Origin: Paraglomus occultum
Lineage: Eukaryota > Glomeromycota > Glomeromycetes > Paraglomerales > Paraglomeraceae
Direction of reading: 5' to 3'
Assembly: GCA_910592205.1 (NCBI GenBank)
Contig: CAJVPJ010000832.1
Coordinates: 1-15,878, forward strand
DNA length: 15,878 bases
Position numbers and translations under genes: made by a program. Below are positions 1 through 9,200 of this stretch, one piece after another. How positions within the stretch are numbered: position 1 is the stretch's first letter; every line of letters begins with the position of its first letter. A model generated the notes under the pieces. The model ran no database searches, was not told the origin of the DNA, and saw only the letters and a list, made by a program, of their open reading frames with translations.

Positions 1-2
1 AA

Positions 3-579
3 CTGGGCTTTAGCGAGCACCTCGTTGTGAATAAAAGTTCCTCGTGATATACCCTTTGTTGCACCAGAAGTCTTCCATACTCACAGATTTACTCAAAAAT
101 CAGACATATATTCTTTTGGTATTATTATGCATTTAATGGCCACTGGGGAACCACCTTTTAGAAATAGGCAGTTCAATAGAGACCTATTATGTGACATTAT
201 GGATGGACTACGACCAACAATGCCTGATTCAGCACCAGAAGAATACAAGAAACTTGCTCAGCATTGTTGTAATGCTGACCCTGACAAGCGCCCAGACACA
301 TGGACACTTTGTCAGTATATTCACATTCTTCATGGAAAGGTGAACAAGAATTGTAATAGTAATAGCTTTGATGATATTAATATGTGGGATACCATTTACC
401 ATAATGATGTCAAACCTTTGTCACATTTTGAGAAAAAGAGTAAATATTCTAGTACGCTCTTAACTACAGGAGATTTACCCACACCAAAAAACAGCCATAA
501 TTCTCATGAGTTACCTCCCTTACCAGATTTCAACTTGTCAAGTTCGGAGATAGAATTAGGGAAGGTAGACAACATATAA
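3..579 (+). CDS. TKL-type protein kinase, C-terminal lobe and tail (5' partial)
   Basis: This is the C-terminal half of a protein kinase catalytic domain plus a tail of about 80 residues. The activation-segment end reads PFVAPEVF, followed by KSDIYSFGIIMHLMATGEPPF (subdomain IX) and CNADPDKRPD (subdomain XI arginine). The tail holds the stretch KSKYSSTLLTTGDLPTPKNS, which resembles the tail after the kinase domain in many Glomeromycotina TKL kinases (family knowledge). The N lobe and catalytic loop lie outside the window. The main frame is open from position 31 to the TAA at 577-579; before that, the expected LGFSEHLVVNKSSS continues in another frame (3-44), so a one-base frameshift or an exon boundary lies around 30-47. 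The ATG at 127 is internal to the domain and is not the true start. The kinase class is fairly safe; substrate and pathway cannot be told. It could be a pseudogene if the frameshift is real. Confidence 0.8.
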
Positions 580-751
580 AGGATGTATCTGATTCCAAGA
601 AATTGGCCACAATATTTGCAGTTTATTTATATTTGTTGCATATTATTATATGAATCACTGCACATTTATCCTTCTTTCAATTAAATATATTATCATAGTA
701 TTTATCTGTAGATAGGCATAAAAACATGTTTTATACTAATAGGGTTGAATT

Positions 752-757
752 AATAAA
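752..757 (+). terminator. possible polyadenylation signal AATAAA
   Basis: AATAAA lies about 175 bases after the kinase stop codon. The hexamer is frequent by chance in sequence this AT-rich, so this is only a candidate 3' end signal for the kinase transcript. Confidence 0.2.
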
Positions 758-1034
758 CACGTCAATGAATTTTATTGAAGTTGTAGTAGTAAATTTGATT
801 TTTGTATTAGTATACAGGCATTCTTAAATCAATCTATGAAGGCGAAACTCACTCGTAGTTTAGATTTACCATAAATGAGTTAACCATAATAATGTCCGAT
901 TGTGTTTATGTTTACTCGTGTCAGTTAATTAGAACCAAGTTCTGAACATTTACTCGCAGGTTTGAATATTTCATGCATCGCTTTGGGAGTTCTCTGAATT
1001 CCGGAATCGACGATGACATAGCAATGAAACTTTT

Positions 1035-1070
1035 TAGCACTCTTATAAATAAGCAATTAGAATAGTGCTA
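1035..1070. repeat. small hairpin, TAGCACT / AGTGCTA
   Basis: Seven-base perfect arms (1035-1041 and 1064-1070) enclose a 22-base loop. The loop contains the 18-mer ATAAATAAGCAATTAGAA, which occurs again on the minus strand inside the coiled-coil gene at 12595-12612. Function unknown. Confidence 0.5.
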
Positions 1071-2134
1071 CTTTATTCTTACTAAACCACATTTGCTAAT
1101 GATAAAAACAATAAAGGTAGTAATAGTAACAGTAAAGGTAAGATAAAACTGGGTAATTAACATATTAATATAAACGCTTTCATGCTAAAAAAGAACGTAA
1201 AAAACATGACATTATTACAGCGATTGTACGTTCTACTGAAATAATTACCGGCGAACGTAATCTTAGTATTAGTATGTTTCAGACTAGAACCACTTGTTTA
1301 TTAGAAAAAATACCATTAACTATAAAATTATAATAAAAACCCGAGTTGCTTAAAAATGCCTTGAAATCGTTTCATTAGAGAGCTGCGTCTTTGTCATCAA
1401 ACACAATCTCTTTCACAATATGTAAATGTATTATTGATTTTATTATTTACTTAAATTATCACGCATAGTTAAAATATCCTTTTTTGTATTTACGTTTTAG
1501 TATAAATTATGAACTTATAATGCAAAACGTTGATACGCCAAATAAAAAAAATAATTTTGTGTAAATCTTATTAAAACATGTATGCAAGTTTTACTATCGA
1601 AATTCCGACTTTCATATTCTTTGCCGTACCAAGTGATGTTTTCACAAACCCAAAATTATCTTAGACGAAATCGTTTCTTTAAAGGCATGCAATAATTTGT
1701 CTTTAATAGCAAGAAAATTACGATGTGGAGGACCGAAGCAACCTCCATGCGTAGTAATAAATTGTGAAATATTGGTAAACGCGAATAATCGTCTTTTTTT
1801 GGTAAGTGATTAATAAACTTTACCCTTTATCTAGGTCTTCCGTGGGAAAGAGAAATGTCAAGTTTTGTTACGAATATTTGAAGTTTGACATTTTCTTGCA
1901 TTTTATTTCATTTGTATGCTCACATGATTCGATGAGCAAATTTTGTGTATCAACTTCTTTTGTTACCACACGACATTGTATATCGAGCTTCATACTATGA
2001 CACTGTACCATAGCTACGACAGTGTAACAGGTATCAGCACAGCAATAATCAGTTAGGCAGAGCTCTAAGCTGTCGCCAATATGTCTTTTATCCGTATAAG
2101 TCTTTTACATGCTTTACCTCAACAATCCAGAGCT

Positions 2135-2551
2135 TCAACAAATGTACGCCGCAAGCCATTGTAAGCAACAGATAACAATTTCGATTTCTTCATTAGATTC
2201 CGCATAAGGACGGCAAAATACTTTTGAAACAATATCCGTGCACAAAATCATGGAAGCCTTGTAATTGCCAAATGTATCTAACAATGGCCGTTGATTGTGA
2301 TATCTTTCTTCGTAAATGTGCGACGCAACACAATAATAATAATGATTAGAATCCAACTTCCTTAGAAAGTAAACATAATCAACTTGGATGGATTCCCAGT
2401 CAAATTGACAACGTCTGCTACAGTATTCACAATTATACCGTGATGATAATACTTTCACTACTTGGAAGTGGTGAGATATGAACACCAACATTTGTGAGCG
2501 AGTTTTCCAGAAATCGACACACAAGCACAATGCTACCCAGTCAATTTGCAC
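2135..2551 (-). CDS. doubtful hypothetical ORF, Cys-rich, 138 codons
   Basis: This open frame runs from a GTG codon to a TGA and was not recognised. The translation is rich in Cys, Tyr and Trp, with a small cysteine cluster CEYCSRRC near residue 41 and an acidic stretch AESNEEIEIVICC near the end. There is no signal peptide, membrane span or known motif. The surrounding 2.0-2.75 kb looks somewhat more GC-rich than its flanks, which in an AT-rich fungal genome can mark exons or former exons. A TAA lies ten codons before the GTG, and a possible AG acceptor (CTCTTTAAG) sits just upstream, so an internal exon is conceivable. A chance ORF is at least as likely. Confidence 0.2.
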   Translation of the reverse strand: MQIDWVALCLCVDFWKTRSQMLVFISHHFQVVKVLSSRYNCEYCSRRCQFDWESIQVDYVYFLRKLDSNHYYYCVASHIYEERYHNQRPLLDTFGNYKASMILCTDIVSKVFCRPYAESNEEIEIVICCLQWLAAYIC

Positions 2552-3944
2552 GATATAATGAATGGCTTAAAGAGCGCAAACCAACTCATAATTGTGTTTA
2601 CCAAGCATGACAATACTATTATAGGGCTGCTAAGAGGCGCCTTTTAAAGTCCCGCATAACATATTTGTGGTTTTATCTGACGGATAAACTAGCAACAATA
2701 AGCAAGTCGGCGCGAGTATTAAGAATCTTAGTTACAAAACAACTCTACAATTAGAATAAGATTTCATTTGATTGCATTGGCAATTGGAGGAAATGTAGTG
2801 CTTATTTATATGGTTTACAACGGCTAAATTGACAACGATGGATGATTTGTATTATGAGTCACGACTGCAGGTCTTTGGGTTTATTTATTATGGAATCACG
2901 GAGGGTAAATACTACGCTTTGGCAAATGTATACAAGCAATGAATCAACAAAAAGCGACACTCGACAGATGGCTGATGCGCGGCTTTGTGATTTTCTTTTT
3001 CCAGGTAAGTCATGCAGCCACATTAATAACGTTAAGCGTTTTAACTCATTAAATCGATATTATTATAACAACAGTATTCGTTTAATTAAATAGTTGACTA
3101 ACGTCATTTTATATGAGGTTATTATAAATTGTCTCGACAGTAGATATAAAATTTCTGTGCAGAAATTTTAAGAAAAATTTTCTTAATGAGAAACATGAGA
3201 CTAGATGAGCTGTTTTTAAGAAAGATACGATAACATTAAATAAAAATATAGGCAGCAAGAATAACGTGAATAAAAATTTGCGACAAGATGATATATGACG
3301 ATTGACTCCCGATATACGAAAGGAATCTGTTGAGTCGATCACTTTCTCATAACGAGGGCCGCTGTACTTGAATGATACAAGTCAAACTATAATGATAGCA
3401 TTTTGTTGATTTCTTGTATACAAGCCGTCTTACCTTTTAGTTAAATAAAATTGACAACAGTAACTTTTTAACGACCTATTCATGACCTCAGTGTCGATGC
3501 GTGAACACTAATATTTGATAATCAATTTGTCATTGCTGCAACAATGCACATCGGTATGAAACGATTAGTTGTCGTATTTGCCACGGAATAATCGCGGGAC
3601 AAAAATAATTATTCCAGATCGAAATCAGTGTTTTTCTGTACCGGAAACGAATGTATTCGAAAACACATGCACACGCACATGCTCAGAATCGAAGCTGCTA
3701 TTATCTTTCGGAAGGACTAATTGATCTATTCTAGCACGCTCAATTAATTTTGCAATCAGCATATACTTTGGTATTGCTGTTATTGTTGCTTCTGTTGTCT
3801 TCACCGCGTTGACCGATCGACTACTGTCTGTAACACTATTCGGAGTTACGCAAAAATTAAGGAGAAATATACGTCATACTTTAACGTTCGCTGAGAATGA
3901 CTAAAAGACAAGAAGCAACTCACTGTTTTTATGTCAGTTACCAA
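2552..3944. other. non-coding stretch with tandem palindromes
   Basis: Short frames at 2842-3093 (+) and 3109-3342 (-) show no protein-like features. Apart from the palindrome pair at 3148-3186, nothing was seen. Confidence 0.5.
3148..3186. repeat. two abutting palindromes
   Basis: AAAATTTCTG-TG-CAGAAATTTT (10-base arms, 2-base centre, 3148-3169) runs into TTAAGAAAA-A-TTTTCTTAA (9-base arms, 1-base centre, 3168-3186). Both are perfect in their arms. They could form a double cruciform or be a small element remnant. No gene is near. Confidence 0.7.
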
Positions 3945-3962
3945 ATATATATATATATATAT
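3945..3962. repeat. (AT)9 microsatellite
   Basis: Nine uninterrupted AT units. Confidence 0.95.
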
Positions 3963-4442
3963 AATTACTTACGTGACTAAGTATAATGCAAGAACCGAAT
4001 ATGGTTTTATTCATAATGCTGTGTCTCAAGCCTTTTATTATGAAAGAATTAAAACGGGAAAGCCGATCGACTAATTTAATTTGGCCATTGTTGCACAAAA
4101 AGACGCATGGTATGAACACGACATTGATCGCGATTATCTAAAAATTTTACTTCGACTACTCTCCTAGGAAATTGTTTTATCTACTATTTGTTATATAATA
4201 AATATAAAAAGCATAAGCCGTCTTATTAAAAAGCTAGTATTTTTAATCTTTCGTCGCTTATTAATTATCAAAAAATATATCGACTACTTTTTAATATATA
4301 CACGTTAGTCTTTTCCTCAAGCCGAATACCCTTATAATCTGCTCAACATATTTCTGTTCCCATGTATTTGCAAATGTTTCTAAATACGGCATTTTTTGAA
4401 TACGTAATTCCAAGATTTGACTATTTTTATGCTGTTGACAGC

Positions 4443-4519
4443 GTTGTTCCTCAATTGGGACCTCTGGACTGAGTGTCTAGTTTCTGAACTGAGAGACAGG
4501 TCCCAAACTCAGACACAAC
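4443..4519. repeat. long imperfect inverted repeat (about 21-base arms)
   Basis: The left arm (4443-4463) ends in TTGGGACCT and the right arm (4498-4519) starts with AGGTCCCAA; these nine bases pair perfectly. Pairing continues outward with mismatches to GTTGT / ACAAC. The loop is 34 bases and contains two related direct copies, ACTGAGTGTC and ACTGAGAGAC. It could be a MITE remnant or a transcribed hairpin; no target-site duplication was found. Confidence 0.6.
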
Positions 4520-4614
4520 AATAACAAACCCTTGCAAAAAACTCATACTTAGTTATTAGCATGTTAATTTGCAGTAGGTATGTTGCTTTGGGTGTTCCGG
4601 TTGACGTGAATTAT

Positions 4615-4659
4615 CACTTGTAGGAAAGTTTGCGCTGAGATTTGAAGCGCAAACAAGTG
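4615..4659. repeat. hairpin with GTTTGCGCT / AGCGCAAAC stem
   Basis: A nine-base perfect inner stem (4628-4636 with 4646-4654) has a 9-base loop. It is extended by CACTT / AAGTG (4615-4619 with 4655-4659) across a one-sided bulge. Confidence 0.55.
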
Positions 4660-5298
4660 TGTCGTTATACTATTGTCATTTACCTACAAACTTTCATCTT
4701 CGACCGTCTAGTACTCATTCCTGATTTTAGTAACGCTATCATTCGAGACCCATTCTATGTATTTTGTAGTTAAAGAGAGATATAAGGACATCGATTGATA
4801 AGATTATTTACTATCCACTCGGTAACTATTATTCGAAAGAATTAGGCGCATTCGGAAAAAGAAAATGGAAACATTCTATTCATACTTATAGTTAAGGTTT
4901 CGATAGCTGACGATACCGATGTCCGTTATATATGACTTGTTAACTGGACGTACTTTTTGGTACGCTGTCCTACAATTTAAGAACTGTCGGATGATTGCGT
5001 TTAAATTTCCACACTCTTTGAGTTTGTCAATACGGCTATTCTAACTTATGTAAGAAAACTTTAATATTACTATTTAAAAAAGAGAATTCTGTTCTTTTAT
5101 ATGCAAATCAGCACGTATTAATAATACCAGAGATTTAACTTTTCTACATATCTCTCTCTCGTATATGCATCGTCAGTTGTCAATTGATAACCCCATTGTT
5201 ATATTACCATCTTTGGGATAGACATCATACTTCTTACCCGTTGCGATTACGATACGATATGTATGGCTATAATTTAGGATAATTATAACAAACGCAAC

Positions 5299-5312
5299 CC
5301 CGGCCCTCCGGG
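5299..5312. repeat. GC-rich mini-hairpin CCCGG-ccct-CCGGG
   Basis: A five-base GC stem sits inside a short GC-rich island in otherwise AT-rich sequence. The compositional contrast is clear; the function is unknown. Confidence 0.4.
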
Positions 5313-5891
5313 CAAGAAAAAAATTAATTCTTGTGTATTCATGAGTCACCAATAAAATCCACATCAATTTTTGTTGCTTTAAGTAAAGGAGAACCAATAG
5401 CTTTTTGTTATCACCCTTGTGGAGTGATATTGGCGTACAGCCCCTGACAAGTCTCTTGATCATTCATCTAATTGGATGATTTTCAAACTCTCCATACAAC
5501 AACTTGAACCTTTTTTTCGGTCTCTGGGAATTTTCTTTTATTCTCGAACCCTACATTGCTCGAATTTAGTGTAGTCACCTGGAAGACGTATGCGTAAAGA
5601 ATACGACTAGCATATTCGAGCGCTCTATGACTGGCAATTAATAGAATGATGGAAAATTTACTAATATTAAGATGATGAGAATGAAACAAAGGCTGACTAT
5701 TCAGCGACAAGTCAAAAATTTAACAATACAACGGCAAGGGAGCCAAGAATTTCTATTATCCGTGAAAAGAACTCTGTATCTCCTGATTTTAGACTAAAAA
5801 GTTATTTGCTACGATGATGTTTCCTCAAAATTAATATTTAATCGTTCCGTTAATCCTGATAGAAAGCAAAGAGGTTTTAGGTCATCCCAAA

Positions 5892-5910
5892 ATAGGCGTG
5901 CTGCGCCTAT
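5892..5910. repeat. hairpin ATAGGCG-tgctg-CGCCTAT
   Basis: Seven-base perfect arms and a five-base loop, followed by AT-rich sequence. No tRNA-like boxes were seen around it. Confidence 0.5.
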
Positions 5911-6148
5911 AATAATTATAATCATTAAAATTAATACTAAAAGTATTTGTGGATCGCGATCGTCGCCTTGTACTAGCTTATTGGATTGTTTGGTATAAAT
6001 CTTTGGTATCGACTTGAAGTATAATAAGACGAAAATTGGAACGGTCAAAAAAACGCGAACTACTTGTCGACTTTTTTCTTTTGCTACCGTTGCTGGCTAT
6101 CTCATTATGGTACTCAATTTCGTCATGAAAAAAAAAAAGAATTTCAAT

Positions 6149-6237
6149 AAACATTTCCCGAATTAGAACAAACGCTGAAAATGCATTATAACCATTTTCT
6201 CCAATTATACAAATTGCAAACATTTCCCGAATCAGAA
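6149..6237. repeat. direct repeat of 20 bases (6149-6168 and 6218-6237)
   Basis: The unit AAACATTTCCCGAATTAGAA occurs twice with one difference (T to C at position 16), spaced 69 bases start to start. It lies about 450-540 bases upstream of the BEM1 start codon, so it could be a promoter element or a local duplication. Confidence 0.75.
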
Positions 6238-6403
6238 TGACTTTGAAAAATACTTTGCTCTGGTCATATTAATGTACTTCACATTAGCTGAGTTGTTGGG
6301 CAAAAAAAGAACTTCTCGTCGGAAATTACCTCAGCATCTGATGTCTGCATGGCTGAAATCGGCAGGTGCACAAGAAAAAGGCTTGGCAGATGACCAATCA
6401 CCT

Positions 6404-6428
6404 GTGACATTAATGGTGTTAACGTCAC
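6404..6428. repeat. small hairpin GTGAC ... GTCAC upstream of BEM1
   Basis: GTGAC (6404-6408) pairs with GTCAC (6424-6428), and inside it TTAA pairs with TTAA after one mismatch. An (ATT)5 run follows at 6441-6455. Function unknown. Confidence 0.35.
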
Positions 6429-6691
6429 CACTATATTAGTATTATTATTATTATTTATTCTAAACGCATTTCACATAATTTCACACAATACATTCTCGGA
6501 TGCCTTGTGCACCACAATCGAATAGAGATCAAAGCAAATAATCATAACTGTTACCCACACAGGGTTATATGCATTTGTGCTACCATTAACTACTATTACT
6601 TGTACATTTATCGACAATACCCCCCGTAACATGCAATAAAAGCAAAACATTCTATTTTCGCTGACACCCATTTTTTGACACTCACATAATA

Positions 6692-8452
6692 ATGAAGGTG
6701 CCAAAAGCACTCAAACCGACGCTCGACTTTCGTCGTTCCGTCATGAAAGACAAAATATCCACCCCCATTGCTATCCCCACCAAAGCCCCGCGTTCGATTC
6801 AACCACCAAAAAAAGTCATTAAAGCATTATACGACTACAAAGCAAAATCACCAGGCGAATTGTCCTTTTCAAAGGGCGACTTTTTCCATGTAGTCGGTGA
6901 AGACATCGTTCCCGACTGGTACGAGGCCTGTAATCCCGCCACCAACGTCCGTGGTCTAGTCCCTGTATCATATTTCCAAGTCCTGGAGAAAAGCAGCAGA
7001 CTCAGTCTAAGCGAAAAATCCGATTCCGGCACATTCGTATCTACCAGCACTACTGTGCAAAAACAGCAACCGCTCTATGGAGTGGTTCTGTACGATTTTG
7101 TTGCCGAACGTCAAGACGAATTGGATGCTAAAGCCGGCGAAGCGATTATTATAATCGCTCAGTCAAATCGAGAATGGTTCGTCGCCAAACCTATTGGTCG
7201 ACTAGGCGGACCAGGACTAATCCCTGTCACATTTATCGAGATTAAGGATCTCTCGACGGGCCAGACAATTGAAGATGTAAACGAATTGTTGGACAGATCG
7301 GTCGTGCCCAAAGTCGAAGACTGGAAGAAAATGACTCAAGATTACCAAGACAATAGCATTACGTTGGGTCGCTTAGATTTTCCCTCGGAAAACCCGACTG
7401 TTGATCCCAAGCTTGCACCAATCGGTATGGAGCGGAGAGCAATGTCGACGAATGACGAGTACGAGCAAATGCAACCGTCTGTCGCTATAGACTTTGACCC
7501 TAAACTCAGTCCCATAACGTTCGAGTTTGATAATAGGTTACCACAGACCGGCATGCGCGGTTCACAGTCGTTTGGTAGGTATGCGTCGTCAGAAAGTTAC
7601 CAGCGTAACTCTGAGGCTTTCAATACTTCACCAACGAGTCCTCAACTCCAACAAGATGACAGTGTTAATGGCGAAGATCAAATAATGAATGCATGGGTAG
7701 ACAAATATCATTACGAGGACAATCACTATTGGTTTGTGGTGAGGGTTCAAATGGCATCTGGTCGGTTCCGCGTACTGTATAGATTGTACGAAGACTTTTA
7801 CGAGTTTCAAATTGCGCTTCTTGGCGAATTCCCCGTTGAAGCTGGACGTACCGGGAAAAAACGTATTTTACCTTTTATGCCGGGGCCTCTTTCTTATGTT
7901 AATGATGTTATCACGGCTCAAAGAAGGGCCGACCTTGATGTATATGTGAAAGAATTACTCAATCTTCCCGCATACATATTGCGGAATCCGTTACTGAATC
8001 AGTTGTTTGGAATGAGAGAAGGTGATATGCAGACAGATAGTGATTCGGTTCTGGACAATGCAAACATAAATAATTACGAGACATCATCTATCGATCCTTC
8101 ATTGCAATTCAATGACGGGTACAACCAGTCGCAATCTGCATACGGAAACGTTCCCGATGAGTATGCAACGTACGGGCAGTCAGTGCAGGCACCAATGGAA
8201 CCACCGCCCACTATCAAAATTAAGATTTTTTATAAGGAAGATGTCATGGCTATTAAAATACCATCAGATATCACTTATGCGGCATTACGAAAGAGGTTGG
8301 AGGAACGTCTAGATGGACCTTTGGCATCTTTGCAGTATAAAGACGAGACATCCGGACAGGTTCTGAGGCTTGGCAATGATTCCGATCTTTACCGTGCAAT
8401 TAGGACTTGCCCGAAACTTCTCATTTATGCAGACGATGAGAATGACTATTGA
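6692..8452 (+). CDS. BEM1: Bem1/Scd2-type polarity scaffold (SH3-SH3-PX-PB1)
   Basis: A 586-residue single-exon gene, close to the yeast Bem1 length (551). First SH3: about residues 42-99 (ALYDY 45-49, DWYEA 75-79, PVSYF 91-95). Second SH3: about 128-186 (VLYDF 132-136, Trp162, then the Bem1-typical AKPIGRLGGPGLIPV 165-179), followed by a conserved extension around VEDWKKM (208-214). PX: about 333-442 (RLYEDFYEFQ 364-373, LPFMPGP 393-399). PB1: 507-582, with a lysine-rich first strand TIKIKIFYK, the basic side that should bind the acidic PB1 of Cdc24. In yeasts Bem1 holds the GEF Cdc24, Cdc42-GTP and a PAK kinase together at sites of polarised growth (family knowledge); here that would be hyphal tips. 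A serine-rich linker (about 215-330) separates SH3-2 from PX. The ATG is the first in frame after an upstream TGA and has A at -3. Nothing is broken. Confidence 0.96.
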   Translation: MKVPKALKPTLDFRRSVMKDKISTPIAIPTKAPRSIQPPKKVIKALYDYKAKSPGELSFSKGDFFHVVGEDIVPDWYEACNPATNVRGLVPVSYFQVLEKSSRLSLSEKSDSGTFVSTSTTVQKQQPLYGVVLYDFVAERQDELDAKAGEAIIIIAQSNREWFVAKPIGRLGGPGLIPVTFIEIKDLSTGQTIEDVNELLDRSVVPKVEDWKKMTQDYQDNSITLGRLDFPSENPTVDPKLAPIGMERRAMSTNDEYEQMQPSVAIDFDPKLSPITFEFDNRLPQTGMRGSQSFGRYASSESYQRNSEAFNTSPTSPQLQQDDSVNGEDQIMNAWVDKYHYEDNHYWFVVRVQMASGRFRVLYRLYEDFYEFQIALLGEFPVEAGRTGKKRILPFMPGPLSYVNDVITAQRRADLDVYVKELLNLPAYILRNPLLNQLFGMREGDMQTDSDSVLDNANINNYETSSIDPSLQFNDGYNQSQSAYGNVPDEYATYGQSVQAPMEPPPTIKIKIFYKEDVMAIKIPSDITYAALRKRLEERLDGPLASLQYKDETSGQVLRLGNDSDLYRAIRTCPKLLIYADDENDY

Positions 8453-9200
8453 TGACATTTCGATGAGACTGTTGAGATAAAGCCAAATCGGTGATATGTA
8501 ATGCAGAAATAAGCTAAAGCGTTTACATGGATTTTATGCAAGCAATATTCGAAAAAAAAAATTTTTTTGTTTCCTTTTATTTGTTGGGAATATGCAGATG
8601 CGGGATGGAAAATTTGTTATTGGGGGATTATTAGTTGGATTATAATGTAATAGTCGAGTTATACAGAACTCGTCAGGGATTGTGGTTGAGAGACAGCTCT
8701 GTAGTTGAGGTGGATTCAATATGTACGACCTTCTCTCTCTCCTTTCACTCCCTTTGGATAATCGGTATTATTGTAATAGGATGAAAGGAGTGAAAGAATG
8801 AGAGAGATGGTGGTAGTAGGGGTGGAGATAGTTGCGAGCGGTAATGTTGCTGATGGCAGCTTATCTATGTGTATACAACTGAATAATTTTGAAATATGCC
8901 ATCAACAACAAGGCTCAATCGCAACAATGTCGACATTCTATGTCCCGATTTCCGCTGATTTTAATATTTGATTCATACATTCTAGTCTGAGCACTTATAC
9001 ATATTCACTCATATATACTCATTCTATATATATATTGTGTTTCAATAGTTTGTTTGTTTGTTTTTTCATCTCACTTGTACTTTTTCGGTTTTTTTATTAA
9101 CATATCAAAAGCGTGTTTGTATCTGATTTTGTATAGATAGAGCTTGTTCGTATTATTATACCTTTGATGCACACCGAGTTCAGGATAGAGATCAAATGAT
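8453..9200. other. BEM1 3' flank, non-coding
   Basis: This contains the probable 3' UTR and end of the BEM1 transcript. An A-rich then T-rich run lies near 8552-8568, a strong hairpin at 8732-8807 and AT/TG-rich low complexity at 9000-9070. No clear polyadenylation signal or gene was found. Confidence 0.5.
8732..8807. repeat. strong imperfect inverted repeat downstream of BEM1
   Basis: The left arm (8732-8755) carries CTTTCACTCCCTTT after a CT run. The right arm (8784-8807) carries AAAGGAGTGAAAG, then AAT, then GAGAGAG. Thirteen bases pair with one bulged C, and seven more CT/AG pairs lie beyond a short internal mismatch. The loop is about 28 bases. It begins about 280 bases after the BEM1 stop, so it may be within or just beyond the transcript. 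Confidence 0.75.

Larger units (their letters stand above)
580..2134. other. gene-poor AT-rich stretch
   Basis: No reading frame here looks like a protein. A 64-codon frame at 1806-2000 has no recognisable motif and looks accidental. The stretch holds one small hairpin (1035-1070); otherwise nothing was seen. Confidence 0.6.
3963..6691. other. long intergenic stretch upstream of BEM1
   Basis: About 2.7 kb without a supportable gene. Frames at 5173-5463, 5483-5710, 5809-6048 and 5978-6223 (all -) give low-complexity or hydrophobic translations with no motif. Several hairpins and one direct repeat are listed separately. The last few hundred bases should contain the BEM1 promoter, but no clear TATA box or named site could be assigned. 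Confidence 0.5.

Noticed and set aside
3360-3940. CRISPR-like or tandem array
   Set aside because: No regularly spaced repeats were seen here or elsewhere in the window.
5173-5463. 96-codon minus-strand frame
   Set aside because: The translation is hydrophobic and unrecognised, and it spans a GC-rich mini-hairpin; there is no supporting context.
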